Assembly: GCA_012523295.1 (NCBI GenBank) | Contig: JAAYIT010000156.1 | Coordinates: 1-45,968 of the forward strand | Origin: Porphyromonadaceae bacterium | Lineage (GTDB): Bacteria; Bacteroidota; Bacteroidia; Bacteroidales; Paludibacteraceae | Reading direction: 5' to 3' | DNA: 45,968 nt | Shown: positions 34,646 to 43,463 of the stretch, one piece after another | How positions within the stretch are numbered: position 1 is the stretch's first letter | Layout: every line of letters begins with the position of its first letter | Made by a program: the position numbers and the translations under genes | Notes under the pieces: model-generated | The model's database searches: none | What the model was told of the DNA's origin: nothing | What the model saw: the letters and a program-made list of their open reading frames with translations, nothing else

Positions 34646-36652
34646 ATGAGATTAAAAATAGTATTATTCGTAGCGTTATTCACATTTACTTTACAAGGAT
34701 TCGGTCAAATTTTCGATCCTGTAACCTGGTCGATAGAGCAAAAATCGACCGGAAAAAACACTGCCGATATTATTATAAAGGCGAAATTAGACAAAGGTTG
34801 GCACTTATACGGATTGAATATCCCTCCCGATGGACCGATTCCCACCAAAATCACGTTTGAAAAACTTGAAAATGCCCAAAAAGAAGGCTCTCTTCAGGCT
34901 CTATCAAAATTAATTGAATCTTACGATCCGAATTTTGATATGAACTTAAACTGGTATTCCGGTGAGGCTGTTTTTGTTCAGAAAATCTCGTTTACAGACC
35001 CTGCTGCCGTTTATGCAAACGTGACTGTTAACTACATGGTGTGCGATGACAGCCGATGTTTACCACCTTCGGAAGAGTTGCTTACGATAGGAAAACCCGG
35101 TGTGAAACCGGCGATTACCTCTTCCGAAACAACTTCCGGTACTGAACCCGTCATTGCTGTACTCCCAATTTCAACCACGACAGACTCACTAACTGCAGAT
35201 TCAGTAATAGCTCAACAAATATTTACGCCAATAGCTTCGGAAGTACTTTGGACACCGGTAATTGAGGAATTAAAATCATTCGGAGCAGATAAAAATGGAG
35301 CCGGGCGTTCGCTGATGTGGATTTTTATTCTCGGATTTTTAGGAGGATTAATAGCTTTACTCACACCCTGTGTTTGGCCGATTATACCTATGACTGTAAG
35401 CTTTTTCCTGAAACGAACAAAGGATAAAAGCCGCGGCAGACGTGATGCTGTATTTTACGGTTTGGCTATCATTGTTATCTATGTTTCACTCGGATTGCTT
35501 ATAACGGCTATCTTTGGTGCAAGCGCGCTGAACAGCCTGGCGACAAACGCGGTTTTCAATCTACTTTTCTTCGCTTTGTTAGTTGTTTTTGCGATTTCAT
35601 TCTTTGGAGTTTTTGAAATCCAATTACCTGCATCCTGGGCGAACAAAATGGATGCGAAAGCCGATGCCACAAGTGGAATTGTGAGTATTTTATTTATGGC
35701 ATTTACGTTGGTACTTGTTTCATTTTCCTGTACAGGTCCAATTATCGGGACATTATTAGTAGAAGTTTCAGTTTCAGGTTCTTACCTCGGCCCGGCCATC
35801 GGAATGCTCGGATTTGCAGTTGCTTTGGCATTGCCATTCAGCTTCTTCGCTTTCTTCCCTGCCCTGCTTCAAAGCATGCCAAAATCGGGTGGTTGGTTGA
35901 ATAAAGTCAAAGTTGTTTTGGCGTTTTTGGAATTGGCATTAGCATTGAAATTCTTCTCTGTAGCTGATTTAGCTTACGGTTGGAGACTATTAGACCGTGA
36001 AACTTTTCTTGCGCTATGGATAGTGATTTTTGCACTGTTAGGTTTCTATCTTATCGGAAAAATCAAATTTGCACACGATTCCGATACGAAAACCACGTCT
36101 GTTCCCGGATTGTTCTTAGGGATAATTTCATTGGCATTTGCAGTTTACATGGTGCCCGGACTTTGGGGCGCGCCGTTGAAATCGGTAAGTGCATTCGCGC
36201 CACCGCTTTTCACGCAGGATTTTAACTTGTATGAAAACGAAGTTCATCCGAAATTCATGGATTATGAAAAAGGTATGCAGTACGCAGCTCAAAATAACAT
36301 GCCGGTGATTATTGATTTCACAGGATACGGTTGCGTCAATTGCCGGAAAATGGAGGCATCGGTCTGGACAGACCCGCGAGTAACTGACCGTTTGAATAAT
36401 GAATTTGTGCTGATTTCACTCTATGTGGACGACAAAAAAGCGCTGGCTGAACCGTATGAAGTGGAAGAAAACGGTAAAACTCGAAGAATCAGAACGATCG
36501 GAGATAAATGGAGCTACCTGCAACGCTATAAATTCGGTGCAAATGCTCAACCTTTCTACGTCATGCTTGATCCGGAGGGAAAACCATTGACCCGATTCTT
36601 AGAGTTTCAGGAAAATCCGGCTGAATTTTTGAAATGGTTAGATAAGAAATAA
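34646..36652 (+). CDS. dsbD: Thiol:disulfide interchange protein DsbD
   Basis: DsbD carries reducing power from cytoplasmic thioredoxin across the inner membrane to the periplasm. The 668-aa protein has a signal peptide (ending QGFGQ) and an N-terminal periplasmic domain with the cysteine pair C133/C138 in MVCDDSRC. A membrane domain (about 222-500, eight helices) has C242 in LTPCVWPIIPM and C362 in SCTGPIIGTL. A C-terminal thioredoxin-like domain has CVNC (C563, C566) in GYGCVNCRKME. All three redox pairs are present, so the relay should work. In this organism it may also support the folding of secreted, disulfide-bearing T9SS cargo. It is a single gene. Confidence 0.95.
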   Translation: MRLKIVLFVALFTFTLQGFGQIFDPVTWSIEQKSTGKNTADIIIKAKLDKGWHLYGLNIPPDGPIPTKITFEKLENAQKEGSLQALSKLIESYDPNFDMNLNWYSGEAVFVQKISFTDPAAVYANVTVNYMVCDDSRCLPPSEELLTIGKPGVKPAITSSETTSGTEPVIAVLPISTTTDSLTADSVIAQQIFTPIASEVLWTPVIEELKSFGADKNGAGRSLMWIFILGFLGGLIALLTPCVWPIIPMTVSFFLKRTKDKSRGRRDAVFYGLAIIVIYVSLGLLITAIFGASALNSLATNAVFNLLFFALLVVFAISFFGVFEIQLPASWANKMDAKADATSGIVSILFMAFTLVLVSFSCTGPIIGTLLVEVSVSGSYLGPAIGMLGFAVALALPFSFFAFFPALLQSMPKSGGWLNKVKVVLAFLELALALKFFSVADLAYGWRLLDRETFLALWIVIFALLGFYLIGKIKFAHDSDTKTTSVPGLFLGIISLAFAVYMVPGLWGAPLKSVSAFAPPLFTQDFNLYENEVHPKFMDYEKGMQYAAQNNMPVIIDFTGYGCVNCRKMEASVWTDPRVTDRLNNEFVLISLYVDDKKALAEPYEVEENGKTRRIRTIGDKWSYLQRYKFGANAQPFYVMLDPEGKPLTRFLEFQENPAEFLKWLDKK

Positions 36653-36745
36653 TGCCTCCTATCCACAGCATAGGGAATTATGCAGTTTCAATTAATGTTA
36701 GTGCAAATTGAGAAAGTTCATAAAATTTAGAAGGGACATTTTAAC

Positions 36746-37075
36746 ATGAACAATCAAAAGAATAAAAAAATTAATCTCGACCCTGAAAAATTAGCAAAAC
36801 TTAGAACAGGGACACAAATGCTTAACGAAAAATACGGCGAAGAAGGAAGCGATACGCGCAAAGAATTCAACGCGCGCGCTAAAGCATGGTATTACTCCGA
36901 ATTGCTGAAAGAGACAAGAAAATAATACGGCATTACCCAAGAAGAGTTAGGTAGGCGAATTGGGAAAAAACGCGAATACATTGCTCTGTTGGAAAAAGGA
37001 GAAACCGACATGCAGCTCTCCACCTTTTTAAGCATTTCAGATGCATTAGGATTGAAATTTGGATTGATTCTTTAG
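36746..37075 (+). pseudogene. HigA-like XRE-family antitoxin/regulator gene broken by a stop codon
   Basis: From ATG 36746 the frame runs 59 codons to TAA at 36923-36925, then continues in the same frame for 49 more codons to TAG at 37073-37075. The two parts together read as one typical ~110-residue helix-turn-helix protein. The first has LNEKYGEEGSDTRKEFNARAKAWYYSELLKETRK. The second has YGITQEELGRRIGKKREYIALLEKGETDMQLSTFLSISDALGLKFGLIL, a standard XRE helix-turn-helix. The stop stands where a lysine or glutamate codon (AAA or GAA) would fit. No toxin gene is next to it. It could be a fresh nonsense mutation, a sequencing error, or a shortened 59-aa product. Confidence 0.8.
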
Positions 37076-37104
37076 TCAAACAGACTCTATCCAAAACATT
37101 TATA

Positions 37105-37159
37105 TCTGCCAAAATGTCTCGTTAAATGACAAAAAAATCAAACGAGATGCTTTGGCAGA
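37105..37159 (+). promoter_or_regulatory. Long inverted repeat with GCCAAAATGTC motif upstream of grpE
   Basis: The 19-base arms TCTGCCAAAATGTCTCGTT (37105-37123) and AACGAGATGCTTTGGCAGA (37141-37159) match at 17 of 19 positions around a 17-base loop. The left arm contains the 11-mer found twice upstream of clpB. It lies 62 bases before the GrpE start chosen here and may be the operator of the grpE-dnaJ unit. An open frame from 37126 to the GrpE start crosses it but is not used. Confidence 0.55.
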
Positions 37160-37221
37160 TTTATTGTTACTTGGACATTGCATTTTTCTATATCAAAAAC
37201 AAACGTAATATTAATTCATTT

Positions 37222-37797
37222 ATGAAGGCAAAACATAAAGCTGAAAAAGAAAAGCTTAAAGAAGATATTCAACAAGAAGAAGTTGTACAAGAAACAATAT
37301 TGGAGGAACAAGAAACAAATTCCGATGATACTGACGAATTGACAGAGGATATTTCTGCAGATTTACAACAAAAATGTGAAGAGCTGAATGATAAGAATCT
37401 TCGTCTGATGGCAGAATTTGACAATTACCGCAAGCGAACACTTAAAGAAAAAGCCGACCTGATCAAACATGCCGGAGAGCGGATTTTCGTGGATATGCTT
37501 CCGTTAGTCGATGATTTTGAGCGTGCGTTACAGGCAATGGACTCTACAGATAATGCCGATGCAGTGAAAGAAGGCGTGGAGTTAATTTACAAAAAATTTA
37601 TCGGCTTTTTGAATGCCAATGGAGTGCAAGTTATTCCTACCGAAAATGAAGTATTCGATGTAGATGTGCATGAAGCAGTTACAACTTTTCCGGCTCCTTC
37701 CGAAGAAATGAAAGGCAAAATAATTGATTGCACCTCAAAGGGATATACACTCCATGACAAAGTTATACGTTTTGCAAAAGTGGTAGTAGGAGAATAA
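37222..37797 (+). CDS. grpE: Nucleotide exchange factor GrpE
   Basis: GrpE releases ADP from DnaK. The start at 37222 (MKAKHKAEKEKLKED) gives 191 aa, a normal GrpE length. The open frame extends 32 codons further up to 37126, but that part overlaps the inverted repeat and reads unlike any GrpE. Residues 1-60 are charged and disordered. A long coiled coil follows (about 60-105, LQQKCEELNDKNLRLMAEFDNYRKRT), and the C-terminal beta domain ends in the signature VDVHEAVTTFPAPSEEMKGKIIDCTSKGYTLHDKVIRFAKVVVG. dnaJ follows 147 bp later on the same strand. Confidence 0.95.
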   Translation: MKAKHKAEKEKLKEDIQQEEVVQETILEEQETNSDDTDELTEDISADLQQKCEELNDKNLRLMAEFDNYRKRTLKEKADLIKHAGERIFVDMLPLVDDFERALQAMDSTDNADAVKEGVELIYKKFIGFLNANGVQVIPTENEVFDVDVHEAVTTFPAPSEEMKGKIIDCTSKGYTLHDKVIRFAKVVVGE

Positions 37798-37944
37798 AAT
37801 AAGTTTATAGAAAGAAAATTTAGCGTTAGTTAAATGTTGAAATAAGTGAGCTTGCAGAATTAAATCAATCTTATTTTCGAAAAACTGCAAACTATGTCTA
37901 AATACTGCTAACTGCTAACTAAATACCGCTAACTAAAATCAAGC

Positions 37945-39120
37945 ATGTCAACAAAAAGAGATTATTACGAAATATTAGACGTTTCCAAAAAAGCAACAGC
38001 CGATGAGATAAAAAAAGCTTATCGGAAAAAAGCGATTGAATACCATCCTGATAAAAACCCCGGAGACAAACAAGCTGAAGAGAAATTCAAAGAGGCTGCC
38101 GAAGCATATGAAGTACTGAGCGATGCACAAAAACGCCAGCGTTATGACCAGTTTGGTCATGAAGGTGTAGGAAACAGCGCATCGGGCGGATTTGGAGGCG
38201 GCGGCATGAGTATGGAAGATATTTTCGCTCACTTTGGAGATATCTTTGGCGGTCATTTTGGAGGTGGCGGATTCGGTGGGTTTAGCGGATTCAGTGGGTT
38301 TAGCGGAAGTTCACGTGGCGGACAACGCGTAAGACGCGGATCGGATTTACGGGTAAAAGTAAAACTGAATCTGGCAGAAATTGCGAGCGGAGTTGAGAAA
38401 AAGATTAAAGTCAAAAAACAGGTTTCTTGCCAGTACTGCAATGGCTCCGGAGCCGAATCCGGCTCAGACACTACCACCTGTACCACGTGTAATGGAAGCG
38501 GAAGAGTTACCCGAGTTCAGCAAACCATACTGGGACAAATGCAGACTACCAGCGAATGTTCGACGTGTCAAGGCGAAGGTAGAATTATCAAAAACAAATG
38601 TACGCATTGCGGTGGTGATGGTGTCTTGAGACAAGATGAGATTATCAACATCAACATTCCTGCCGGCGTGATGGAAGGTATGCAACTTTCTGTAAGCGGC
38701 AAAGGTAACGCCGCCAAACGAGGTGGAATAAACGGCGATTTACTGGTAGTGATCGAAGAAGAAAAACATCCGGAACTCATTCGGGATGAAAATGACCTGA
38801 TATATAACCTGTTACTTTCTGTTCCTGTCGCTTCGATGGGCGGTTCTGTCGAAGTTCCAACCGTTGACGGAAGAGTGAAAGTAAATATCCCGGGCGGAAC
38901 GCAACCCGGCAAAGTACTCCGCCTTCGCGGCAAAGGACTTCCGAGCGTAAACAGCTATGGGAAAGGCGATTTGTTAGTCAATATCGGCGTGTACATCCCA
39001 CAAAACCTGACCAATGAAGAAAAACAGACGTTGGAGAAATTGGAAAAATCAAATAACTTTAAACCAAGCGCTTCAGCTTCAAAAGGTTTTTTCTCGCATT
39101 TCAGGAATTTATTTGAGTAA
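37945..39120 (+). CDS. dnaJ: Chaperone DnaJ
   Basis: DnaJ delivers unfolded proteins to DnaK and stimulates its ATPase. The 391-aa protein has a J-domain with H34-P35-D36, and a Gly/Phe-rich linker (about 70-130) with an expanded [13 protein letters not shown] run. The four zinc-binding CxxCxGxG repeats are [24 protein letters not shown] and CTHCGGDG. The two beta C-terminal domains and the dimerisation tail complete it. All zinc cysteines are intact. dnaK is not in the window. The 147-bp gap behind grpE contains short direct repeats (CTGCTAACT) but no obvious terminator, so co-transcription is likely. Confidence 0.97.
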   Translation: MSTKRDYYEILDVSKKATADEIKKAYRKKAIEYHPDKNPGDKQAEEKFKEAAEAYEVLSDAQKRQRYDQFGHEGVGNSASGGFGGGGMSMEDIFAHFGDIFGGHFGGGGFGGFSGFSGFSGSSRGGQRVRRGSDLRVKVKLNLAEIASGVEKKIKVKKQVSCQYCNGSGAESGSDTTTCTTCNGSGRVTRVQQTILGQMQTTSECSTCQGEGRIIKNKCTHCGGDGVLRQDEIININIPAGVMEGMQLSVSGKGNAAKRGGINGDLLVVIEEEKHPELIRDENDLIYNLLLSVPVASMGGSVEVPTVDGRVKVNIPGGTQPGKVLRLRGKGLPSVNSYGKGDLLVNIGVYIPQNLTNEEKQTLEKLEKSNNFKPSASASKGFFSHFRNLFE

Positions 39121-39153
39121 GGAAAATCAGTTGAGAACTGAAAGAGATAGTAT

Positions 39154-39194
39154 AAGCCCCGATAGTTTGCAGCTATCGGGGCTTACTGTTTTTT
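39154..39194 (+). terminator. Terminator after dnaJ
   Basis: AAGCCCCGATAG (39154-39165) pairs perfectly with CTATCGGGGCTT (39173-39184), then ACTG and a run of six T. It also sits downstream of the convergent ahcY gene. Confidence 0.85.
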
Positions 39195-39251
39195 GAATTT
39201 AGCGTGAATTCTATTATCAGCTAATTTTACACAATCGGTATCATACGTTTT

Positions 39252-40664
39252 CTAATACCTGTAATGCTCCGGTTTATACGGACCATCCACTTCCACACCT
39301 ATGTAGGCGGCTTGTTCGGGAGTGAGTTTGGTGAGTTTCACGCCTAATTGGTCTAAGTGCAGGCGGGCTACTTCTTCATCCAAATGTTTCGGCAGGCGAT
39401 AGACACCCACTTCGTATTTTTTCGTGTATAGCTCGATTTGAGCCAATGTTTGGTTCGTAAATGAGTTACTCATCACGAATGAAGGGTGCCCCGTTGCGCA
39501 ACCGAGATTTACCAAACGACCATCGGCAAGCAGCAGGATACTATTTCCCGAAGGGAAAGTATATTTATCCACTTGCGGTTTGATGTTAGTGTGTTTGATA
39601 CCCGGATATTTTTTCAGCTTATCTACCTGAATTTCATTGTCGAAATGCCCGATGTTGCAGACAATCGCGCCGTCCTTCATTTTTTCCATGTGGTCAATTC
39701 GGATAATATCCTTATTCCCGGTGGTTGTGACAAACACATTTCCTTCCGGAAGAGAATCTTCAACGGTCACCACCTCAAAACCTTCCATAGCTGCCTGCAG
39801 TGCGCAAATCGGATCAATTTCCGTTACTAAAACCCTTGCACCGTATGCTCTCATGGACATTGCACACCCTTTCCCAACATCGCCGTAACCACAAACTACC
39901 ACCACTTTTCCGGCTAGCATAATGTCTGTGGCACGTTTGATCCCATCAGCCAATGACTCACGACAACCGTACAGATTATCAAATTTTGATTTTGTAACCG
40001 AATCATTCACATTAAAAGCAGGGAATAAAAGCGAGCCCTCTTCCTGCATCTGATAAAGTCGGTGAACACCCGTAGTAGTTTCTTCAGACACACCTCGAAT
40101 TTCAGGAGCCATACGCGTCCAAATCGTACTGTCAGTAATGAGAATTCCTTTTAAAATATTGTACAATTCTCTTTCGTCTTCTCCTTCTACTTTTTTATCA
40201 AGTATGGTTTTGTCTTTTTCAGCTTTAACGCCAACGTGAATCATCATGGTGGCATCACCTCCATCGTCAACAATTACAGTCGGTCCGGTATTACTTTCAA
40301 ATGTCAATGCTTGAAGCGTGCACCACCAATATTCAGCAAGTGTTTCGCCTTTCCAAGCAAAAACGGGCACTCCTGCAGCGGCAATGGCAGCAGCGGCGTG
40401 GTCTTGAGTGGAATAGATATTACAACTTGCCCAGCGTACTTCCGCGCCCAATTCAACCAATGTTTCTATCAGCACCGCAGTTTGGATTGTCATATGCAGC
40501 GAACCCATTATTCGAGCTCCTTTCAGCGGTTTTGACTCACCGTATTTTGCACGAAGCGCCATGAGACCGGGCATCTCTTTTTCTGCTAATTCTATTTCTT
40601 TTCGTCCAAAATCTGCCAATGAAATATCAGCAACTTTGTAAGGTAGGTTTGAGAATAATTCCAT
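39252..40664 (-). CDS. ahcY: Adenosylhomocysteinase
   Basis: The enzyme splits S-adenosylhomocysteine to homocysteine and adenosine, recycling the by-product of methylation. The 470-aa protein has the N-terminal substrate region ([37 protein letters not shown]), the NAD-binding glycine motif [56 protein letters not shown] and the C-terminal KPEHYRY that reaches into the partner subunit. Length fits the bacterial type with the extra insert. It is a single gene on the minus strand, convergent with dnaJ. No SAH riboswitch was recognised upstream. Confidence 0.97.
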   Translation of the reverse strand: MELFSNLPYKVADISLADFGRKEIELAEKEMPGLMALRAKYGESKPLKGARIMGSLHMTIQTAVLIETLVELGAEVRWASCNIYSTQDHAAAAIAAAGVPVFAWKGETLAEYWWCTLQALTFESNTGPTVIVDDGGDATMMIHVGVKAEKDKTILDKKVEGEDERELYNILKGILITDSTIWTRMAPEIRGVSEETTTGVHRLYQMQEEGSLLFPAFNVNDSVTKSKFDNLYGCRESLADGIKRATDIMLAGKVVVVCGYGDVGKGCAMSMRAYGARVLVTEIDPICALQAAMEGFEVVTVEDSLPEGNVFVTTTGNKDIIRIDHMEKMKDGAIVCNIGHFDNEIQVDKLKKYPGIKHTNIKPQVDKYTFPSGNSILLLADGRLVNLGCATGHPSFVMSNSFTNQTLAQIELYTKKYEVGVYRLPKHLDEEVARLHLDQLGVKLTKLTPEQAAYIGVEVDGPYKPEHYRY

Positions 40665-40817
40665 AATTAAATAACTACTGTGCCGTCAAGATACGAGCAA
40701 AAAACCTGCGACAAGTAAATTTTTATTTGTTTCTAATTTTCATTTTTGGGAGCACAAAGGTAGTGATTTTTAGCATTATGACAAAACCAATCAACCTCTC
40801 AAATAGCGACAAAAAAC

Positions 40818-41549
40818 TTACAATCTCTCCGCCGCTTCATGGTCTAAATACAACTCGACATCACCACATCCGGTTAAAATGTAATAGGTCGGAAATCTTT
40901 CAAAATCACCTTTTTCATGCATGATTGATTCTAAAACTTCTGCTTTGGAATGTCCTGTAATGACGAATGCCACATGCTTTGCATTGCAAATAACACTTCC
41001 TGTCAACGTAATACGATTTTGTCCTGTTTGTGGGTGCTTGGCCGCTGCTACAGACTCTGTGGAGTGAAGCAGCTCCAAATTTCCGGGAAAAATGGAAGCG
41101 GTATGACCATCATCTCCCATCCCCAGCAACACCAAATCAAACTGCGGCATTCCATTGACTTCGGGCAACTCATTTCTCAGTGTGTTTTGGTATTGAACCG
41201 CCTCTTCAATCGGCACATTCTCACCTTTCATCCGAAAGATATTTGCTTCGGGAATCGGAACATGTTGAAGCAATATTTTATTCACATTCCCATAGTTGCT
41301 TTCTTTGTCTGTAGGCTCTACACAACGCTCATCAACCCAAAAAAAACGAATTTTTTCCCAGTTTATTTTTTCAGCATACTCGCCGGAAAGCATCCCAAAA
41401 AGGAGATTGGGTGTGCTTCCTCCGGAAATGGCAATGTTCAGTGACTTACCGGCACTTACTTTTTCATTTAACATAGCGGTGATTAATTTCGCAACACTTT
41501 CAGCGGTTTCTTCCGGCTCAGAAAAGATATGTATTTTGTTTTTTAGCAT
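40818..41549 (-). CDS. pgl: 6-phosphogluconolactonase
   Basis: The enzyme hydrolyses 6-phosphogluconolactone, step two of the oxidative pentose phosphate pathway. The 243-aa protein is of the SugarP_isomerase/Pgl type, with AISGGSTPNLLFGML (the phosphate loop), RFFWVDERCVEPTDKESNYGNVNK and FDLVLLGMGDDGHTASIFPG, the usual signature motifs with GDDGH. It is 153 bp downstream of zwf on the same strand, matching its metabolic neighbour. The spacer holds short imperfect repeats of CTTCGGGCTTC type. Confidence 0.94.
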   Translation of the reverse strand: MLKNKIHIFSEPEETAESVAKLITAMLNEKVSAGKSLNIAISGGSTPNLLFGMLSGEYAEKINWEKIRFFWVDERCVEPTDKESNYGNVNKILLQHVPIPEANIFRMKGENVPIEEAVQYQNTLRNELPEVNGMPQFDLVLLGMGDDGHTASIFPGNLELLHSTESVAAAKHPQTGQNRITLTGSVICNAKHVAFVITGHSKAEVLESIMHEKGDFERFPTYYILTGCGDVELYLDHEAAERL

Positions 41550-41702
41550 AGCAAGTATTTTTTTAAGATTTAAATTACACCATTTTCAAAGTCATATATT
41601 CGGTAAAGTAAATTACCCGGTGAGTTGACAAACCGGTTTGCTTAATCCGAAAATAGCTTCAAGTTTCAAGCTTCATTCTTTGGGCTTCGTTCTTCGGGCT
41701 TC

Positions 41703-43244
41703 TTATATCTCGCAGAAAAACTTATCACACTGGTCTTTCCATTGCAAGTCTTTATTTTCAAAGAGTCCATCTGCTTCAGCCGGTCCCCAGGTGTTGCTCG
41801 GATACATATACAATGGTATTTTCGGATTTTCTCTCCACGCGTTCAGTATCGGATCTACAAATTTCCAACTGGCCCGAACAGCGTCGGCACGAGCATATAA
41901 GGTAGAGTCTCCAACCATACAATCTAACAGCAAACGCTCATAAGCATCCGGTATTTTTGACTGTTCTAAATCGGAATAATGAAAATCCATGTTTACACTT
42001 TGAACATTGTATCCGGCACCGGGAATTTTCATTTCAAAATCAATCGCAATTCCGGCATCGGGATGAATACGAAGGATAATCATATTCGTAATCTGGTTTG
42101 ATAGTTTTTCTTTGAAAAGCTGCAAGGGAGCGGGTTTCAAGTGAATCACAATTTCAGTGACACGAACCGGCAGATTTTTCCCGCTACGTATATAAAAGGG
42201 GACATCACTCCAGCGCCAGTTATCCACAAACAGCTTCAGAGCGACAAAAGTTTCTGTCATTGAATTCGGATCTACGTCTTTTTCTTCACGGTAGCCCCGA
42301 AGAACTTCTCCTCTTCTTTTCCCTTCTGTGTATTGACCGCGAACCACATATTTACTTACTTCATTTGGTTGTATCGGTCGTAAAGCCTGCAGCACCTTAA
42401 CTGTCTCATTACGAATAGAATCCGAATCAAAAACTGCCGGAGGGTCCATTGCGATCACCGCTAAAACCTGAAGCAAATGATTCTGAATCATATCGCGCAT
42501 GGTGCCGGAAGACTCAAAGTAACCACCTCTGTCTTCCACACCGATTTTCTCTGCAGCTGTAATCTCCACCCTGTCAATGTACCTCCGATTCCAAAGCGGC
42601 TCAAAAAAACCGTTAGCAAACCGTGTGACCATAATATTTTGAACAGTCTCTTTCCCAAGGTAGTGGTCAATCCGGTAAATTTGGTGTTCCCGGAAGCCTT
42701 TGTGTAGTTTTTCATCCAATTCAATCGCCGAATCCAAGCTGTAACCAAAAGGCTTTTCTACGATCACCCTTTTCCAACCATCGTCTTCAGTGTTCAAACC
42801 CACTACTACAAGGTGATTTGCCACAATTTCATACATAAATGGCGGAATGGAAAAATAGTAAATAAAATTATGAGGGATATTTAATTTCTGAGTCAAACTA
42901 TACGTATAGTTTTTTAACTGATCAAAATCTTCTTTTTCCCTGTTTCTTACTGATTTATAGTATATTATTTTCTTAAAAGTATCAAATTTTTCAGGATGTT
43001 TTTCCATCAAATCGTCAGCAAACAATTTCATATTCTCCTCTACATCTTCACGGAATGCGTTTTCATCCTTTTTGTCACTGCCACAGCCAATTACAATGAA
43101 TTTTTTCGGCAGTAAATCATCAATATAAAGTTGAAAAATTGAAGGCAGCAATTTCCGTTTGGAAAGATCGCCATTTACTCCAAAAATCATTAAAACCTGC
43201 CCGTCAACTTGACCTTTTACCAATTTTTTTCTAAGTTCTTCCAT
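41703..43244 (-). CDS. zwf: Glucose-6-phosphate 1-dehydrogenase
   Basis: The enzyme oxidises glucose-6-phosphate to 6-phosphogluconolactone with NAD(P)+, opening the oxidative pentose phosphate pathway. The 513-aa protein has the nucleotide loop FGVNGDLSKRK (21-31; the more common form is GASGDL), the EKPFG segment (163-167) and the active-site signature RIDHYLGKE (191-199), with the catalytic histidine H194 in it. The usual length is 480-515. The pgl gene follows on the same strand; the next pathway gene, gnd, is not in the window. The htpG gene starts divergently 219 bp away. Confidence 0.96.
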   Translation of the reverse strand: MEELRKKLVKGQVDGQVLMIFGVNGDLSKRKLLPSIFQLYIDDLLPKKFIVIGCGSDKKDENAFREDVEENMKLFADDLMEKHPEKFDTFKKIIYYKSVRNREKEDFDQLKNYTYSLTQKLNIPHNFIYYFSIPPFMYEIVANHLVVVGLNTEDDGWKRVIVEKPFGYSLDSAIELDEKLHKGFREHQIYRIDHYLGKETVQNIMVTRFANGFFEPLWNRRYIDRVEITAAEKIGVEDRGGYFESSGTMRDMIQNHLLQVLAVIAMDPPAVFDSDSIRNETVKVLQALRPIQPNEVSKYVVRGQYTEGKRRGEVLRGYREEKDVDPNSMTETFVALKLFVDNWRWSDVPFYIRSGKNLPVRVTEIVIHLKPAPLQLFKEKLSNQITNMIILRIHPDAGIAIDFEMKIPGAGYNVQSVNMDFHYSDLEQSKIPDAYERLLLDCMVGDSTLYARADAVRASWKFVDPILNAWRENPKIPLYMYPSNTWGPAEADGLFENKDLQWKDQCDKFFCEI

Positions 43245-43328
43245 ATTATAATTTCGATTGTGCTTTTATAACAAAATTTTAACATTTTTGTTTAGCTTTT
43301 CTATGTAATCTATCATCATATCAACTCT

Positions 43329-43363
43329 AATGCCAATTTGTCATATTACAAGCCATTGGCATT
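43329..43363 (+). promoter_or_regulatory. Inverted repeat upstream of htpG with TGCCAATTTGTCA
   Basis: Perfect 9-base arms AATGCCAAT (43329-43337) and ATTGGCATT (43355-43363) flank a centre that holds TTGTCA. The left arm plus centre matches the TGCCA-N3-TGTCA pattern before clpB and grpE. It lies about 100 bases upstream of the htpG start. Confidence 0.55.
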
Positions 43364-43463
43364 TTTTTTGATAAAAATGAACCGACTCATGCTTGGATAA
43401 ACGTTGATTTGTCCTATTTATTTATCTTACTACAACGAAAATAACAAATAACTAATAAAATAT

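Noticed and set aside
37126-37221. 32-codon N-terminal extension of GrpE
   Set aside because: It overlaps the inverted repeat, reads unlike GrpE, and the start at 37222 gives the normal length.
40665-40817. SAH or SAM riboswitch upstream of ahcY
   Set aside because: The sequence is AT-rich without the conserved cores or paired helices of these classes.
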